From positions 1-64,000 of the forward strand of contig JAIWNE010000087.1 in assembly GCA_025331445.1 (NCBI GenBank): a stretch of DNA of 64,000 nt, given 5' to 3'. The first letter of the stretch is position 1. Each line of letters starts with the position of its first letter. The DNA comes from Blakeslea trispora. Taxonomy: Eukaryota > Mucoromycota > Mucoromycetes > Mucorales > Choanephoraceae. Under the pieces are notes generated by a model that did no database searches, was not told where the DNA came from, and was given only the letters and a program-made list of their open reading frames with translations. Below are positions 43,944-55,154 of this stretch, one piece after another. Both the position numbers and the translations under genes were made by a program.

Positions 43944-45962
43944 ATGACAGAACAGACATTTGCTTCTTTTGACTTGGATCCTCGCTTAACTAGAGCTATT
44001 GCTCAGTTGAATTTCACTCATCCTACACCTGTTCAAGCTCAAGGTATTCCATTAGCACTCGCGGGTAAAGATATCCTTGCTCGTGCTCGTACAGGCAGTG
44101 GTAAAACTGCTACTTATGCTCTACCTATTGTACAAAAGATTCTTGCTGCCAAACAAGTGAGTGAATAGCTTAGAAAGATAGGACCTTGAGCACTCAACAA
44201 CCCCCTTTGTTTAGGATCTCGAAACAGAATCGACAACGAAAGCCTTAATTTTGGTGCCAACAAGAGAACTCGCAGAACAAGTCACTAACCATATCAATAA
44301 GCTTTTGACCTATACTAATCAACTCGTCAAAGTGGTTAATTTAGCAGGAAGCATGTCAGTACAACTTCAAAGGTAAGCAAAACATTTTTTCTTCTTTTTT
44401 CTTTTATTAAAGCACTTTATATTAGACCTTTGCTTGCAGAGAAACCAGACATCATTGTATCCACCCCTAGTAGAGCCTTGATTCACTTGGAAGCAAACAA
44501 TTTGGTATTGAAGGATTCGCTCGAAAATCTAGTCATTGATGAAGCTGATTTGGTCCTCTCGTTTGGATATGAAGAAGATGTCAGAAAAATCCTTACACAT
44601 CTTCCCAAAATTTATCAAAGCTTTTTGATGTCAGCTACACTTACCAAAGTAACGATCATCATTATCATCTCAAGAAGAAAAGAGAGACTAAAGTATCTGT
44701 ATTAGGAAATCGAGCAATTGACAGCACTTGTCTTAAGAAAGCCTGCTATTTTAGCTTTGGAAGACAGCAAGGAAGAAAATGATCTCCTTAGTCAATATGT
44801 TGTCAAATGTACTGAATTTGAAAAGTTCTTGTTCACTTTTGTCATCATCAAGCTTCGTTTGATCAAAGGCAAGATTTTGTTATTTGTCAATGACATTGAT
44901 CGTTGTTATAAACTCAAGCTGTTTCTCGAGCAATTCTCAATCAAATCATGCGTACTTAACTCGGAATTACCTCTGAATTCCAGATACCACATTGTAGAAG
45001 AATTTAACCGAGGCATCTATGATTATTTGATTGCCACAGATGAATCAGAGCTTAAGGGAGAACAAGACAGTGATGATGAAGACAATGAAGAAGCAGAAGA
45101 AGAAAGTGAGCAAGAAGAAGAAAAGAATGGTTTGTATTTGCGGATTGAAAAAGAAAAGTAACAGGGGGAAACTCATGCATTTGATTGAACAGCTCAAACA
45201 AAGAAAAACAAGAAGGGCTCAAAAGTACAAAAGGATAAGGAATACGGTGTTTCTCGAGGTGTTGATTTCCAAGGTGTGGCAGCTGTGATCAACTTTGATT
45301 TCCCCAGTTCTTCTAAAGCTTACACACATCGTGTCGGTCGTACTGCTCGTGGTGGACAACGTGGTATGAGTTTATCGTTTGTGGTCACAAGCGATTTGGT
45401 TGAAGAACGAAAAGAAGTAGCTCGAGGCAAGAATGTGACGGATGAAGCTGTCTATGACCGTGTTCAAAAGCAACAAGAGGGTAAGGGTGCTGAACTCAAG
45501 CCTTATAGCTTTGAAAAGAAGAATGTAGCAGGTTTCAAGTACCGTGTAGAAGGTGCCTTGAAGGCTGTGAACAAGGTAGCCATCAAGGAAGCACGTATCA
45601 AGGAGATCAAGCGTGAAATTATGAACAGTGAAAAGTTAAAGGCACACTTTGAAGACAAACCAAAGGATTTGGAGTTCTTACGCCACGATCATGCACTTCA
45701 ACCTGCTCGTGTTCAAGGTCATTTGAAGCACATTCCTTCTTATTTGATGCCACGTATTGCAGTCCCTACTGCCATGGCTAATACAGAACCTATTGATGTT
45801 CCCTTCCAGAGCCAAAAGCGTAAGCGTGGCAACTTTAAGAAAGGAGGTCCTAATAAGGTAAAAGAAAAAAGTTTCGAATACCAGCACTTTATTCATTTTT
45901 CTTCTTCTTTTTTTTTATTATAGAAACGTAAGGATCCTTTAAAGGTGATTCGTCGTCGCTAA
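43944..45962 (+). CDS. DBP9: DEAD-box ATP-dependent RNA helicase Dbp9 (DDX56 family)
   Basis: Predicted 573-aa nucleolar helicase for 60S subunit (27S rRNA) maturation. Exons 43944-44156, 44215-44372, 44426-44648, 44706-45129, 45193-45857 and 45924-45962 all keep phase. Motifs: [16 protein letters not shown] (Q), ARTGSGKT (I), PTRELAEQV (Ia), [11 protein letters not shown] (Ib), [15 protein letters not shown] (II), MSATLTK (III), then YLIATDES, an acidic insert [31 protein letters not shown] (V) and [10 protein letters not shown] (VI). The acidic insert between motifs IV and V is characteristic of Dbp9, and length is close to yeast (594 aa). The basic tail ends KVIRRR. The 3' end faces SEC2 across a GA microsatellite. 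Confidence 0.95.
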
Positions 45963-46161
45963 ACAGCTTTGGAAAAAAAAGAGAGAGAGAAAATTTTGTA
46001 CTATAGTCTTATCATCAACATCCCTCATTACAAAGTGTAATTTATTAGACACACACATACACACACACAAAAAATTGCATATGCCCCCCCCCCCCCGTTT
46101 TTTTTTAACTAAAATAAAATAATGAACAAGCAATTGTTGAACATCAACTGGTATTGTATCA

Positions 46162-46251
<90 letters not shown>

Positions 46252-46285
46252 ATTTTTTCATTATTAGTATTATTACATTGTATTA
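45963..46285. repeat. Convergent intergenic spacer with long (GA)n microsatellite
   Basis: Spacer between the 3' ends of DBP9 (plus) and SEC2 (minus). It holds a C13 run at 46084-46096 followed by T9, and an uninterrupted (GA) repeat of about 41 units at 46164-46245. The repeat would be transcribed as GA on one strand and as TC in the SEC2 direction. Confidence 0.85.
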
Positions 46286-48139
46286 TTATAATTCTGCCCA
46301 AGCTGCATTTTGTGGATGAATAGAAGTGCTCTTTGACTCTTCTTCGTCATCCGATATTTTATGTGAAATGTTTGATTCTGCTTGGCTGCTTGCAACGGAT
46401 GTAGTATCCGTAATATCATGATGGACAACATCAATATCATCCGCAATACTATCAGTGGCATGAACTGTATCTTCTTTGTTTTGAGTAGTGTTTTCAAGAA
46501 GAGGAGGGGTATCACCATATTAGGTGGAGATGCATGTCCAACCATGTCTCCTTTAATTCCCATATTTTGAAGTGTTTGAGATAATGTTCCCATTCTAAGC
46601 AAAGAAGGAGGTCAATTCATAACACGTTTTCTTGTTGTTTCAAGTAGCTTACCTTGCATAAAACATCTGCAACTTTAAACGGATGTTTTCTCCATATAAA
46701 TCATCCAATGTACGTCCATTGTAATAACCTTGACGCACATTTCTAATAAACGTATAGAATTCACAGACAGCCACCAGTCTATCTCTACAATAGCGATCAA
46801 TACAAGCCCAATCATCTACCATGGAAATTCTAAATCGATAAGGCAAATCCTTGGTCACTCGACCACATGCCTGACAGCCTGTGAACAGAGCAACGGGTGC
46901 ATTGGAGAGTCGTTCCCAAATCATGTTCTTGGCTGCTGAAATCTTGAGAGGCATGTCGTGTGGTCTCTTGGTCTGTTCTTTTGCAAACCCATAAGGTGTT
47001 TCCTCAATAAAACAAGTGTTCAACAGAATAGCCTCATACAGTCTTTTGGGTGATAACCTTGAATGAGGTCCAAAACGTAAACAAGGCTCTACATCCTCTG
47101 TCAGACTGCATTTCATAAAAGAAGTAGCACTGTGAAGTTTTCGGATAGGCACACTTTCGTCCAACTGAAAGAATGCCTTGAATTCATTGAGAGCCATAGG
47201 ATCTGTTGTCTCTTGTACTTCCAATGTGTTATCCTCATGCGTAAATAAGCCAGTCATATCACGTGATGCACGATTTGCATGAATATGTTCGTCTTCCACC
47301 AAGGCATCCTCAAGAGAAGCAGTACTACTGTTGTTATTTGTCAAGCTGTGAATCACGCTATTTCTTTCTCGGGCTTCTTCCATGGCACACATCTTCTGTT
47401 TGAGTTCTCTAAGCTGTAGTTCTTCCGCTTCCATTTGTTCTCGACAGAGTCTCAGCTCTTCTTGTAGATGTCTGTACTGAATCTCGAGTTGGTGTTTTTC
47501 CTTCTTTTCGTGAGCCACCATACCATTGGCTTCTTCAAACAGACGTTGTGACAGATCCTCAAGCTCGTTCTCGACAGCTGCTTTATCTTTCTTGGCCTTT
47601 TCCGCCTCTGTCTTTTCAAACTCGTATTTCTTTTCGAGAACAACAAGATCCTTTTGTAATGATGTGTGTTGCTCTGCTGTAGCCTTGATCTTTTCTGACA
47701 ATTCCTTTTCCTTTTTCGTCAAGACAATCACTTTCTTTTGTTGTTGTTCTGCTTCCTCTTGCTCCTTTTTCAGCAACAGTTTGATTTCTTCAATTTCGTT
47801 CCGTTTCTTCTCTCTATCATTCTGAATTTCGGCTAAAATGGGTATCACGTCGTCACACAAAGCACAGTGCTGAGAGTCTCTGGAGACGAGGATATGGTGA
47901 CAAGGACAGTCGGGTTCCTTTGCTGAACGCGCAGGTAGTGTTTTGCTTGTACTTGCGATATTGAGACTTGAGGAAGAGGCTGTAGGAGTTAAAGGAAGAT
48001 CAGGCGATGGTTGTTTATAACGAGGAGATTTGGGGACATTGTCAATCATGGTCTGGAGATGAGAATAAAGGTTGGCAATGTCCTTTGTGGTCACTTGCTT
48101 GTCTGTCGCCTTTGTTTCTTCCATATTCTGTGCTGACAT
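46286..48139 (-). CDS. SEC2: Sec2/Rabin8-like Rab guanine-nucleotide exchange factor
   Basis: Exocytic Rab (Sec4/Rab8) GEF acting on post-Golgi secretory vesicles. Exon 1 (46653-48139) encodes 495 residues: an N-terminal CxC...CxxC-like segment (CPCHHI..CALC), a long coiled coil from about residue 105 to 270 that includes the Sec2 GEF signature ELEDLSQRLFEEANGMVAHE, and a C-terminal conserved region (FFQLDESVPIRKLHSATSF, CGRVTKDLPYRFR) typical of fungal Sec2/Rabin. Exon 2 starts at 46594 and continues in frame to HASPPNM. Beyond about 46515 the original frame becomes atypical and hydrophobic, whereas the next frame is clearly coding-like (acidic, DDEEES) and ends at 46286. A 1-nt deletion in the genome or the assembly is the simplest reading. 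Confidence 0.85.
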
Positions 48140-49278
48140 TGTATGTAAAGAAAAGAAAAAAAGACAAAGAAGAAAAGAGAATTAAAATGAATCGGAATTT
48201 CCTTTTCTTTATTTTTTTTTAATGAAAAATAGCACTTGAAACAAACAAAATTCAAATGTATTTTTGAGCTTCTAAGAATAGCAACTTGTCAAAGTCAGCA
48301 AAAAGCCAGGGAGATGCCTTTTTTTTTTTTTTTACACAAGTCTAGTTCCGTCCTACCATTGGATGGAAGCCAAATTCAGGAACACACACTCCTCCTTCTA
48401 CTTTTAGTTTCTAACTTTGACATATTAAAGCGCTGAGTTACAAGCACAAAATAAAATGAAAATGACCAATTCCCTTCCCCCCCTTTTTTTGTCTCTTGTC
48501 TTTGATATCAAACATCAATTCTCTCTCTCTTGATATGAATTCACTAGACAATGGAAGAAAAAAAAAACAGATTTCCCTTCTCGGGGAGAACTAGCTTTTT
48601 CTTTTTCATTCTACTTTATCATTTACTTTTTTCGGTTTTACTTGCAGCAATTGATACTGTCGAGAATATTCTTGCAAAGGCGATGTGCATGTGCTTCATG
48701 CCTTTGAGAGAGTGAGAGAGAAAGTCTGAGATTTGCTGGTTGCTTTTTAGAATTCATGATTTGTGGGAAATCACATCCTCTTCTTTTTTTAAGCAATAAA
48801 GTATTCCACGCAGAAATCTATATCAGACTGTATCCTATCTGGAACAAATAAATAACAAAGACCGCAAAGTTCTATTAAATAATATTTATATACAAAAATA
48901 AAAGAAACCTTATTATTCTGTCTTTATATTCATACTTTGCTGTTAAGACATGCATCATTGTTCTTGTTCTTTCAAGAATAAGCTGATTAGGGAGCTTAGA
49001 ATTCCTATTGCATATCTTGTCTTCTTTTCCCTTATAACTATCGGTTAATTCAACAGCAAAGTGAGAGCTCATTGAAAGGAAGAAAAAAACAAGCTATACC
49101 TGTTTCATTTAAACAAGCTGAAAGTTTTGTCTAGGGCACAGATCTATATATATAAAAAATGTTATGAGCGCTGCATAAACTTATTAAGGCTAAAGGCAAA
49201 GTTTAAATATTTGTTCAATTATCCCCCCCCCCTAATTTTTTTTCTTACCTTCCCTCTTTCTTTCTTTTTAGAAACTTC
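48140..49278. other. Intergenic between SEC2 and the NGS1-like gene
   Basis: About 1.1 kb holding two divergent promoters. It has poly-C/poly-T tracts at 48477-48490 and 49223-49232, and a pyrimidine-rich sequence ending TTTTTAG just before the NGS1-like start codon that could be a 5'-UTR intron acceptor. No gene is recognised. Confidence 0.4.
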
Positions 49279-51843
49279 ATGACAAAACAGAGCTTAGAAC
49301 AGAATATAGGGCAATTATTTATGTGTGGATTTGATGGCTTTGAGCCCACACAAGGAATATTAGACCTTATTCGTAATCATGGTCTTGGTTCAATTATCCT
49401 ATTTTCACGCAACATTGAATCTCCTGAACAAACGCAACGCTTGACACGCGCTTTACAACAAGCCGCCAAAGAAGCAGGTCATGCCCGTCCACTTTTTATT
49501 GCTGTAGATCAAGAAAATGGTGTTGTGCGTCGTCTGGGAAAGAGCAACACTTATTTTCCAGGAAGCATGGCATTGGGTGCATTGAATAGCTCCAGCAACG
49601 CTTATCAGGTAGCCACTGCCACTGCAAAGGAGCTTTTGGCTTTAGGCATCAATTGGAACTTGGCCCCTGTGCTTGATGTCAATAGCAACCCTCTCAATCC
49701 AGTGATTGGCACCAGAAGCTTTGGTGAGGATCCTCAGTTAGTGGCACGATTGGGTCTTGCTCAAATCGAGGGCTATCAAAAACATGCTGTCATTACTAGT
49801 GTCAAGCATTTTCCAGGCCATGGTGACACAGCCGTCGACTCTCATTTAGGATTGCCTGTGATTCACAAAACGTTAAACGAGCTTGAGGCAACCGAGCTTG
49901 TTCCTTTCAAGCATGTATTGGGAGCGCATACCAATACACCAGCCTCTGTCATGATGGCGCATGTTGCTCTTCCAAACCTGATTCAAGAAGATAACCGTCC
50001 TGCTAGCATTTCTTCTGAGATTGTCACTGATCTCTTGCGCCATCGCTTAGGCTACAAGGGCATCATCATCACTGATTGTTGTGAAATGAATGCCATCAAG
50101 GACACAGTAGGGACAGCTAAGGGTGCCCTATTGGCTTTATGCGCAGGCAACGATATCAGTATGATTTGCCATACGTTGGAGTATCAGTCTGCAGCGATCG
50201 ATCTGTTGCGAAAAAAATTAAAACAAGGCACAATTAGTCAAGAAGCCTTAAGTAATTCCCTAGAACGTATATCCAACTTGAAAGATACCTACCTGAGCTG
50301 GGAAAAGGCACTCGGAGAGAACGATATGAGTATCATCAGTTGCAAGCAACATGTTGGTATGAGTCAACGAATCTATAATAAGGTTCCTACTGTTGTACGT
50401 GACGACCTGCATTTACTACCTATTCGACCCTCCAAAGAAGAAAAAATACTCTTTTTGGGTGCTCATGTACCACTTACTTTGGCTATTGATTCTGAGCCTG
50501 AGCCATTCAATTCAATGTATGTATCAGTGCAACAACGCCATGGTAATACAGAATATATAATTTTCAACCAGCATGAAAATGATGCTCTAGTCAAGAAAAT
50601 TCAAGAGGCAGACTATGTCATGATTGGAACAGCCAATGCCAACCTACATCCCTTTCAATCCAAATTAGTTCAAACAGCACACAAGCATGCTAAAAGACTC
50701 ATTGTGGTAGCCATCATAAACCCTTATGACCTAATGGTTTTCCCTCAAGTGAGTACGTTCGTCACAACGTATGAATATACTCCTCCCGCCAATGAGGCCT
50801 TCGTTCGTTTAGTATTTGGTGAAATCGATACATTTAGTAAATTACCTGTTACAATTCCTGTTCTTGCTGCTCCTGTGAGGGAGCCTTTTGAAAGGGTGGT
50901 TACATTTGATTGCTCAGCTGAAAATCTGCAGCAAGCGCATGCACTATGGGATACTATTTTCGGAGAAAATTGGCCACTTTTGTTCGAGAACTTCAAGACT
51001 GTTCTTTCTCGACTTCAACAGGGTCATCATCTTGCAGTCTACAATGATGAAGGCAAGCTTGTAGGATTTGCAGCCACACAAACGCTTGCAGCTGAAAATG
51101 CAGGACAACTCGCTCTCTTGATGGTCCATCCTGATCATCGCAATAAAGGAATTGGAAGCCGACTGAATGACGCTTGTTTGGACATGTTTCGTCTAAATGG
51201 CTCATCTGTGATGCTTGGGTCAACTTATCCACGTTTCTTTTGTGGTGTACCAAACGACGATTTGGGAGAAAAGGCTCAAGTATTTTTTGAGCGCCGCGGG
51301 TACAGCTTTAGCCAAACTGTTTGGGACATGATGGGTGACCTGAATGAATATGAGATACCAAAGGAAGTCCAACAGCGCATGACACAAGAGGATATTTGGT
51401 TTGGACAGATACGAAAAGATCAACTGCAAGAGCTGTTTGAGTTCCAATCGAGATATTTTGACTTTTGGCTCTCCACTTATCAGCATCATGCTGCATTAGG
51501 CGATGACCAAGACTTTCTTATAGCACGAGAACATGATGAACATGGTAGACTGATAGGTAGCTTAATTTTATTTACCACTGGAAAATCAAGTCCACTCCGA
51601 ACCGATCTTATTTGGACCCATGAAAGCTTATTTGGAAGCCAAAGTGGAGGCATGGCGTGTGTAGGCATTGCCAGTGAAGATCGAGGTAGAGGCATTGGTT
51701 TGGGTTTAGTTTGTTATGCCAACAGTGCACTCAGAAATCGCGGAGTACAGAAGTCTTATGTTGACTGGGTTGAATTGACTGATTTCTATAGTCGTACTGA
51801 TTACTACAAATGGAGAAGCTACAGACTTGGAGCAATAAAATAA
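49279..51843 (+). CDS. Ngs1-like GlcNAc sensor: NagZ-type GH3 domain fused to GNAT domains
   Basis: Intronless 854-aa fusion. Residues 1-345 form a family-3 glycoside hydrolase barrel of the NagZ (beta-N-acetylglucosaminidase) type: AVDQENGVVRRL, the loop KHFPGHGDT (176-184) with the His-Asp pair and DSH (187-189), and a TDCCEM motif in which D266 aligns with the NagZ nucleophile. A GH3 C-terminal-like segment follows to about 545. Two GNAT acetyltransferase repeats come last, with acetyl-CoA loops RNKGIG (621-626) and RGRGIG (802-807). This architecture is that of Candida albicans Ngs1, a GlcNAc-binding histone acetyltransferase that induces GlcNAc genes. The family is well supported; whether the hydrolase domain is active or only a sensor is not decidable here. 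No GlcNAc-catabolic genes are adjacent. Confidence 0.9.
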   Translation: MTKQSLEQNIGQLFMCGFDGFEPTQGILDLIRNHGLGSIILFSRNIESPEQTQRLTRALQQAAKEAGHARPLFIAVDQENGVVRRLGKSNTYFPGSMALGALNSSSNAYQVATATAKELLALGINWNLAPVLDVNSNPLNPVIGTRSFGEDPQLVARLGLAQIEGYQKHAVITSVKHFPGHGDTAVDSHLGLPVIHKTLNELEATELVPFKHVLGAHTNTPASVMMAHVALPNLIQEDNRPASISSEIVTDLLRHRLGYKGIIITDCCEMNAIKDTVGTAKGALLALCAGNDISMICHTLEYQSAAIDLLRKKLKQGTISQEALSNSLERISNLKDTYLSWEKALGENDMSIISCKQHVGMSQRIYNKVPTVVRDDLHLLPIRPSKEEKILFLGAHVPLTLAIDSEPEPFNSMYVSVQQRHGNTEYIIFNQHENDALVKKIQEADYVMIGTANANLHPFQSKLVQTAHKHAKRLIVVAIINPYDLMVFPQVSTFVTTYEYTPPANEAFVRLVFGEIDTFSKLPVTIPVLAAPVREPFERVVTFDCSAENLQQAHALWDTIFGENWPLLFENFKTVLSRLQQGHHLAVYNDEGKLVGFAATQTLAAENAGQLALLMVHPDHRNKGIGSRLNDACLDMFRLNGSSVMLGSTYPRFFCGVPNDDLGEKAQVFFERRGYSFSQTVWDMMGDLNEYEIPKEVQQRMTQEDIWFGQIRKDQLQELFEFQSRYFDFWLSTYQHHAALGDDQDFLIAREHDEHGRLIGSLILFTTGKSSPLRTDLIWTHESLFGSQSGGMACVGIASEDRGRGIGLGLVCYANSALRNRGVQKSYVDWVELTDFYSRTDYYKWRSYRLGAIK

Positions 51844-52139
51844 GTTGCTTCGTTTGTTCATGTCACACGTGTGTACCTATAAAAAAAAAGTAATTTTAAA
51901 AAATATATCCCTACTCTCCTCCCCTTCTCTCTCTTTCTTTCTTTCTTTATATTTCTACTTTTTTCTTATTTTCTTTCTTTTTTTCTCTCTTTTTCTTTTA
52001 TCATCTAACTATATTTATACTTTCCTTTATCCATTTGTTTTGAGAAAAAAGAAGAAGAAGAGAACAAGCTTCCTTTTTTTTTATATTATTATTCCTTCCT
52101 TTTTGTTTTGTTTTAAGCTTTTATAGATAAATAACGATC

Positions 52140-54361
52140 ATGGCTCTGGCAGCCCAACCTATTCAACAATCATCCAATAATTATTTTTTTAAATCAGAAT
52201 CAGAGAATCATCTCGGAAATCAATATTCACCCGAGCCAATTCAACTTACTTTAGCTTCCAATGAAAAGCCTCGATCAGCAAACCAACCACTTTCCATCTA
52301 TAATACCCCCATTCACGAATACCCAACTGAAGAAGATCTAGCAAGTGGGAACGAAGAAGAATCACCGGCTGCTCGACGTGGTGTGATGCCTCAGTTAGGA
52401 AAGTCTTCGAGCCAGAAAAGTGCTGAATCTGATCCTACACCTTTCAATCAACAAGTTCGACCTACACAGGGACCCAAGAGATACTCTACCAGCTTCAATC
52501 TTGCACCAGCTTCTAGCTTCAAGAACAAAGCAGAAGCAAAACAAAAGAAACGCTTGACTCGAAACAATACAACTATAGATGGTGATGAACTCTCTGAAGA
52601 TTTTGTCAAAGAGATGTCAGCACGACAAAAGGCATTCAGAAGAATGTCTCGTCGCAAGCCGCTAGGAGAAGAAGAAGATCGTGTATTGATGGGTACACGA
52701 ATCTCTGAAGGACATCAAAACTATATTTTGATGTACAACATGTTGACTGGTATCCGTATTGCTGTTGGTCGAGTTTCAGCAAAGCCAGACAGACCTTTAG
52801 TAGAACAGGATTTTACTGCTGCACACAAGCTTGCATTTGATGTGTAAGTTAAAATTTGATCATAAAAGAAACAAGATCTTATTCCATTTGCTATTTTTAG
52901 TACCGGTGATGAATTAACTCCAGGTGCTAAATATGACTTTAAATTTAAAGATTATGCACCTTGGGTCTTTCGTGGATTACGTGAAAGATTTGGTATTGAC
53001 CCTGCTGACTATTTGGTAGGACAGAAGAGCTGAATGTTTGAGATAGTTGTACTAAATCAATTGTTTAGATTTCATTGACAAGCAAATATATCTTATCTGA
53101 ACTGGGTTCTCCTGGTAAAAGTGGTAGTTTCTTTTATTATTCAAGAGATTATCGCTTCATCATTAAAACAATTCATCATACCGAACAAAAGTTTATGCTC
53201 AAGATCCTAAAGGAATATTATGATGTAAATCTTATTTTTTTTGGCGGCTTTTTTTTTTATATACATGAAGTAACCTCTTTATCTCCTTTCTTTAAAAAAA
53301 ATCGTATATAGCATGTCTGTTCAAACCCCGATACATTACTCTGTCGTTACTATGGTCTTCATCGTGTTAAACTTCCTCATGGTCGTAAAATTCACTTTGT
53401 TGTCATGGGCAATGTTTTGCCACCCAACAAAGATATTCATGAAACTTTTGATTTAAAGGTACACAAACAAATATGCAAGGTCTATCAATTGTGTTTGTGC
53501 TCTAATTATCTTTTATTCTTTTTAGGGTTCCACTCTAGGTCGTTTCCTTCCTGAAGAGGAAATCCGCAAGAATCCCTATGCTGTTATGAAAGACTTGAAT
53601 TGGGAAAAGAACGGAAAGAAGCTCCAATTAGGTCCCAAGAAGAGAAAGGTCTTCATTACTCAACTCCTTCGTGATGTTAAACTTCTTGTCCGTATGAATA
53701 TTATGGATTATAGTTTGATGGTTGGTGTTCATGATATCATTCGTGGCAACAAGGATAATGTTCGTAATTCTACACTTCAATTCTTCCAGGTAAATAATGA
53801 ATATATATATTAATGTGATTTATTTAAATTGGTTACACCTTGGCTAATTTTTTTTTTATGTATAGCCTAATACTAAGCTTGCTGAGCGCCGTGCTTCCAT
53901 GATGAAACGCCGTGAAAGTAGACTTTCGATCTATCGCAGAACTCTTTTGGAAGCTAACCCTGATCGTTTGAATGCTTCTGACTTGCCTGATTCTCCATTT
54001 GATGAGTAAGTTTAATGTTTGGTTTTCTTTTTTGGAAAAAATTAATCATTTCTATAGGCGTCGCAACTGTGTATTCTATTCTGATGATGGTGGTTTCCAA
54101 GCTACAGACGAGAGAAACAAGAAAGCACCCGCACTCTATTTCTTGGGTATTATTGATATCCTGACACCCTATGATATGAAGAAGAAGTCTGAACACTTTT
54201 TCAAGTCTATCACACAAGACAAAAATGAAATCTCTGCTGTCAAGCCTAGAATCTATGGTAATCGTTTCATGGGCTTCATGGCCAAGGCTATTGAGCACAA
54301 TGAAGATATACCACACGAATATCAAATTCAATCAGGCAAAGAAAGCAGAAAGCTTTTTTAA
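52140..54361 (+). CDS. MSS4: Phosphatidylinositol-4-phosphate 5-kinase (Mss4-type)
   Basis: Predicted 609-aa PIP5K producing PI(4,5)P2 at the plasma membrane. Exons 52140-52843, 52901-53015, 53069-53224, 53312-53458, 53526-53789, 53866-54005 and 54058-54361 are all in phase. A Ser/Gln/Pro-rich N-terminus (about 200 aa) leads into the kinase core: [55 protein letters not shown] (ATP-site Lys), [19 protein letters not shown], the catalytic [14 protein letters not shown], and [25 protein letters not shown] containing the IID metal-binding Asp and the KK activation loop. Product substrate of a Plc pathway; with the IP3R-like channel at the left edge this means the genome encodes both ends of a PIP2/IP3/Ca2+ route (inference). 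Confidence 0.94.
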
Positions 54362-54788
54362 GCTATTTAATTTAATCATCACTCCTCATTTTCTGTCTCT
54401 TTTTTACCCTTTATTATTTGTTAAAACAGATTAATCTTTACTTTTGTTCTATTAAAAAAAAACAGCATATAAATATGTACCATGTTTGGTATTTCTGTCC
54501 ATTTCAAGAAATCAGTAAAGTATTCAGTTTCTTTTATTACTTTTTTTTTTCTCGACGCACAAGAAAATTTGCTGAAATCAATGATTGCTTTACCTTTTCT
54601 AAAAATAAAAAAGAATTGAGAAGCTTACTCCCCCCCCCCTTAATACAACATTAGAAGAATTCATTCCAAGAAACTCAGATAACTTTTTTTTTATTTGGAC
54701 GCGTTTGGCGCGTAGGCATAAACGCGGTTATATAAAATTTTCCACCCCCTTTTCCGTCTTTCCTAATCAGAAGAAAGAAGAGGGAGCG
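54362..54788. other. Intergenic with CTF8 promoter
   Basis: About 430 bp: 3' flank of the PIP5K gene, with a C10 tract at 54630-54639, then the CTF8 promoter described separately. Confidence 0.5.
54699..54736 (+). promoter_or_regulatory. MCB/E2F-like sites and TATA box upstream of CTF8
   Basis: ACGCGT (54699-54704) is a perfect MluI cell-cycle box, overlapped by TTTGGCGCG (54704-54712), which matches the E2F consensus TTTSGCGC, and followed by ACGCGG (54722-54727) and TATAAAA at about 54731-54737. In fungi MCB sites bind MBF and drive G1/S expression of replication genes; the downstream gene is such a gene. The match is by sequence only. Confidence 0.6.
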
Positions 54789-55154
54789 ATGGTCAATATA
54801 GTGATTCACTCACACAACAACTCTAACAGAAAAGAGGAATTGATATGTCTCGAGTTTCAAGGCAGTTTTGATTCAGGCGATGCAACCGAGCTTGGCAATC
54901 TGGAGGTTGGCGATCTAACTTTAGAAGGAGATTCTGCCGTACTCATCACTGGTCATCATAGACTTGTCGGCAAGAAAGCAAAACTTTCCAAGCCATTAGC
55001 TGTTATGCATAAAAAGCAGAAAGAACCGGATTCGATGGAAGAAGGCACAGCTTATGAAGTTGTCACTCTACTCAAAGAAAAATATATTTTTTCAGGTCGA
55101 CCTGGATTGATTGTGCAAGAAAGCTTGCGGGGTTTGACAAAGATTGGCAAATAA
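54789..55154 (+). CDS. CTF8: Chromosome transmission fidelity protein 8 (Ctf8)
   Basis: Intronless 121-aa protein starting at the ATG at 54789; an upstream in-frame extension lacks an ATG. Ctf8 pairs with Dcc1 on the Ctf18 clamp loader, which loads PCNA for sister-chromatid cohesion. Visible: LICLEFQGSF, LGNLEVGDLTLEGDSAVLITGHHRLVGKKAKLSKPLAV, the family core (L-x-I/L-T-G-H-x-x-L-x-G-K). Length equals other Ctf8 proteins (about 120-135 aa). MCB and E2F-like sites sit about 60-90 bp upstream. Confidence 0.9.
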   Translation: MVNIVIHSHNNSNRKEELICLEFQGSFDSGDATELGNLEVGDLTLEGDSAVLITGHHRLVGKKAKLSKPLAVMHKKQKEPDSMEEGTAYEVVTLLKEKYIFSGRPGLIVQESLRGLTKIGK

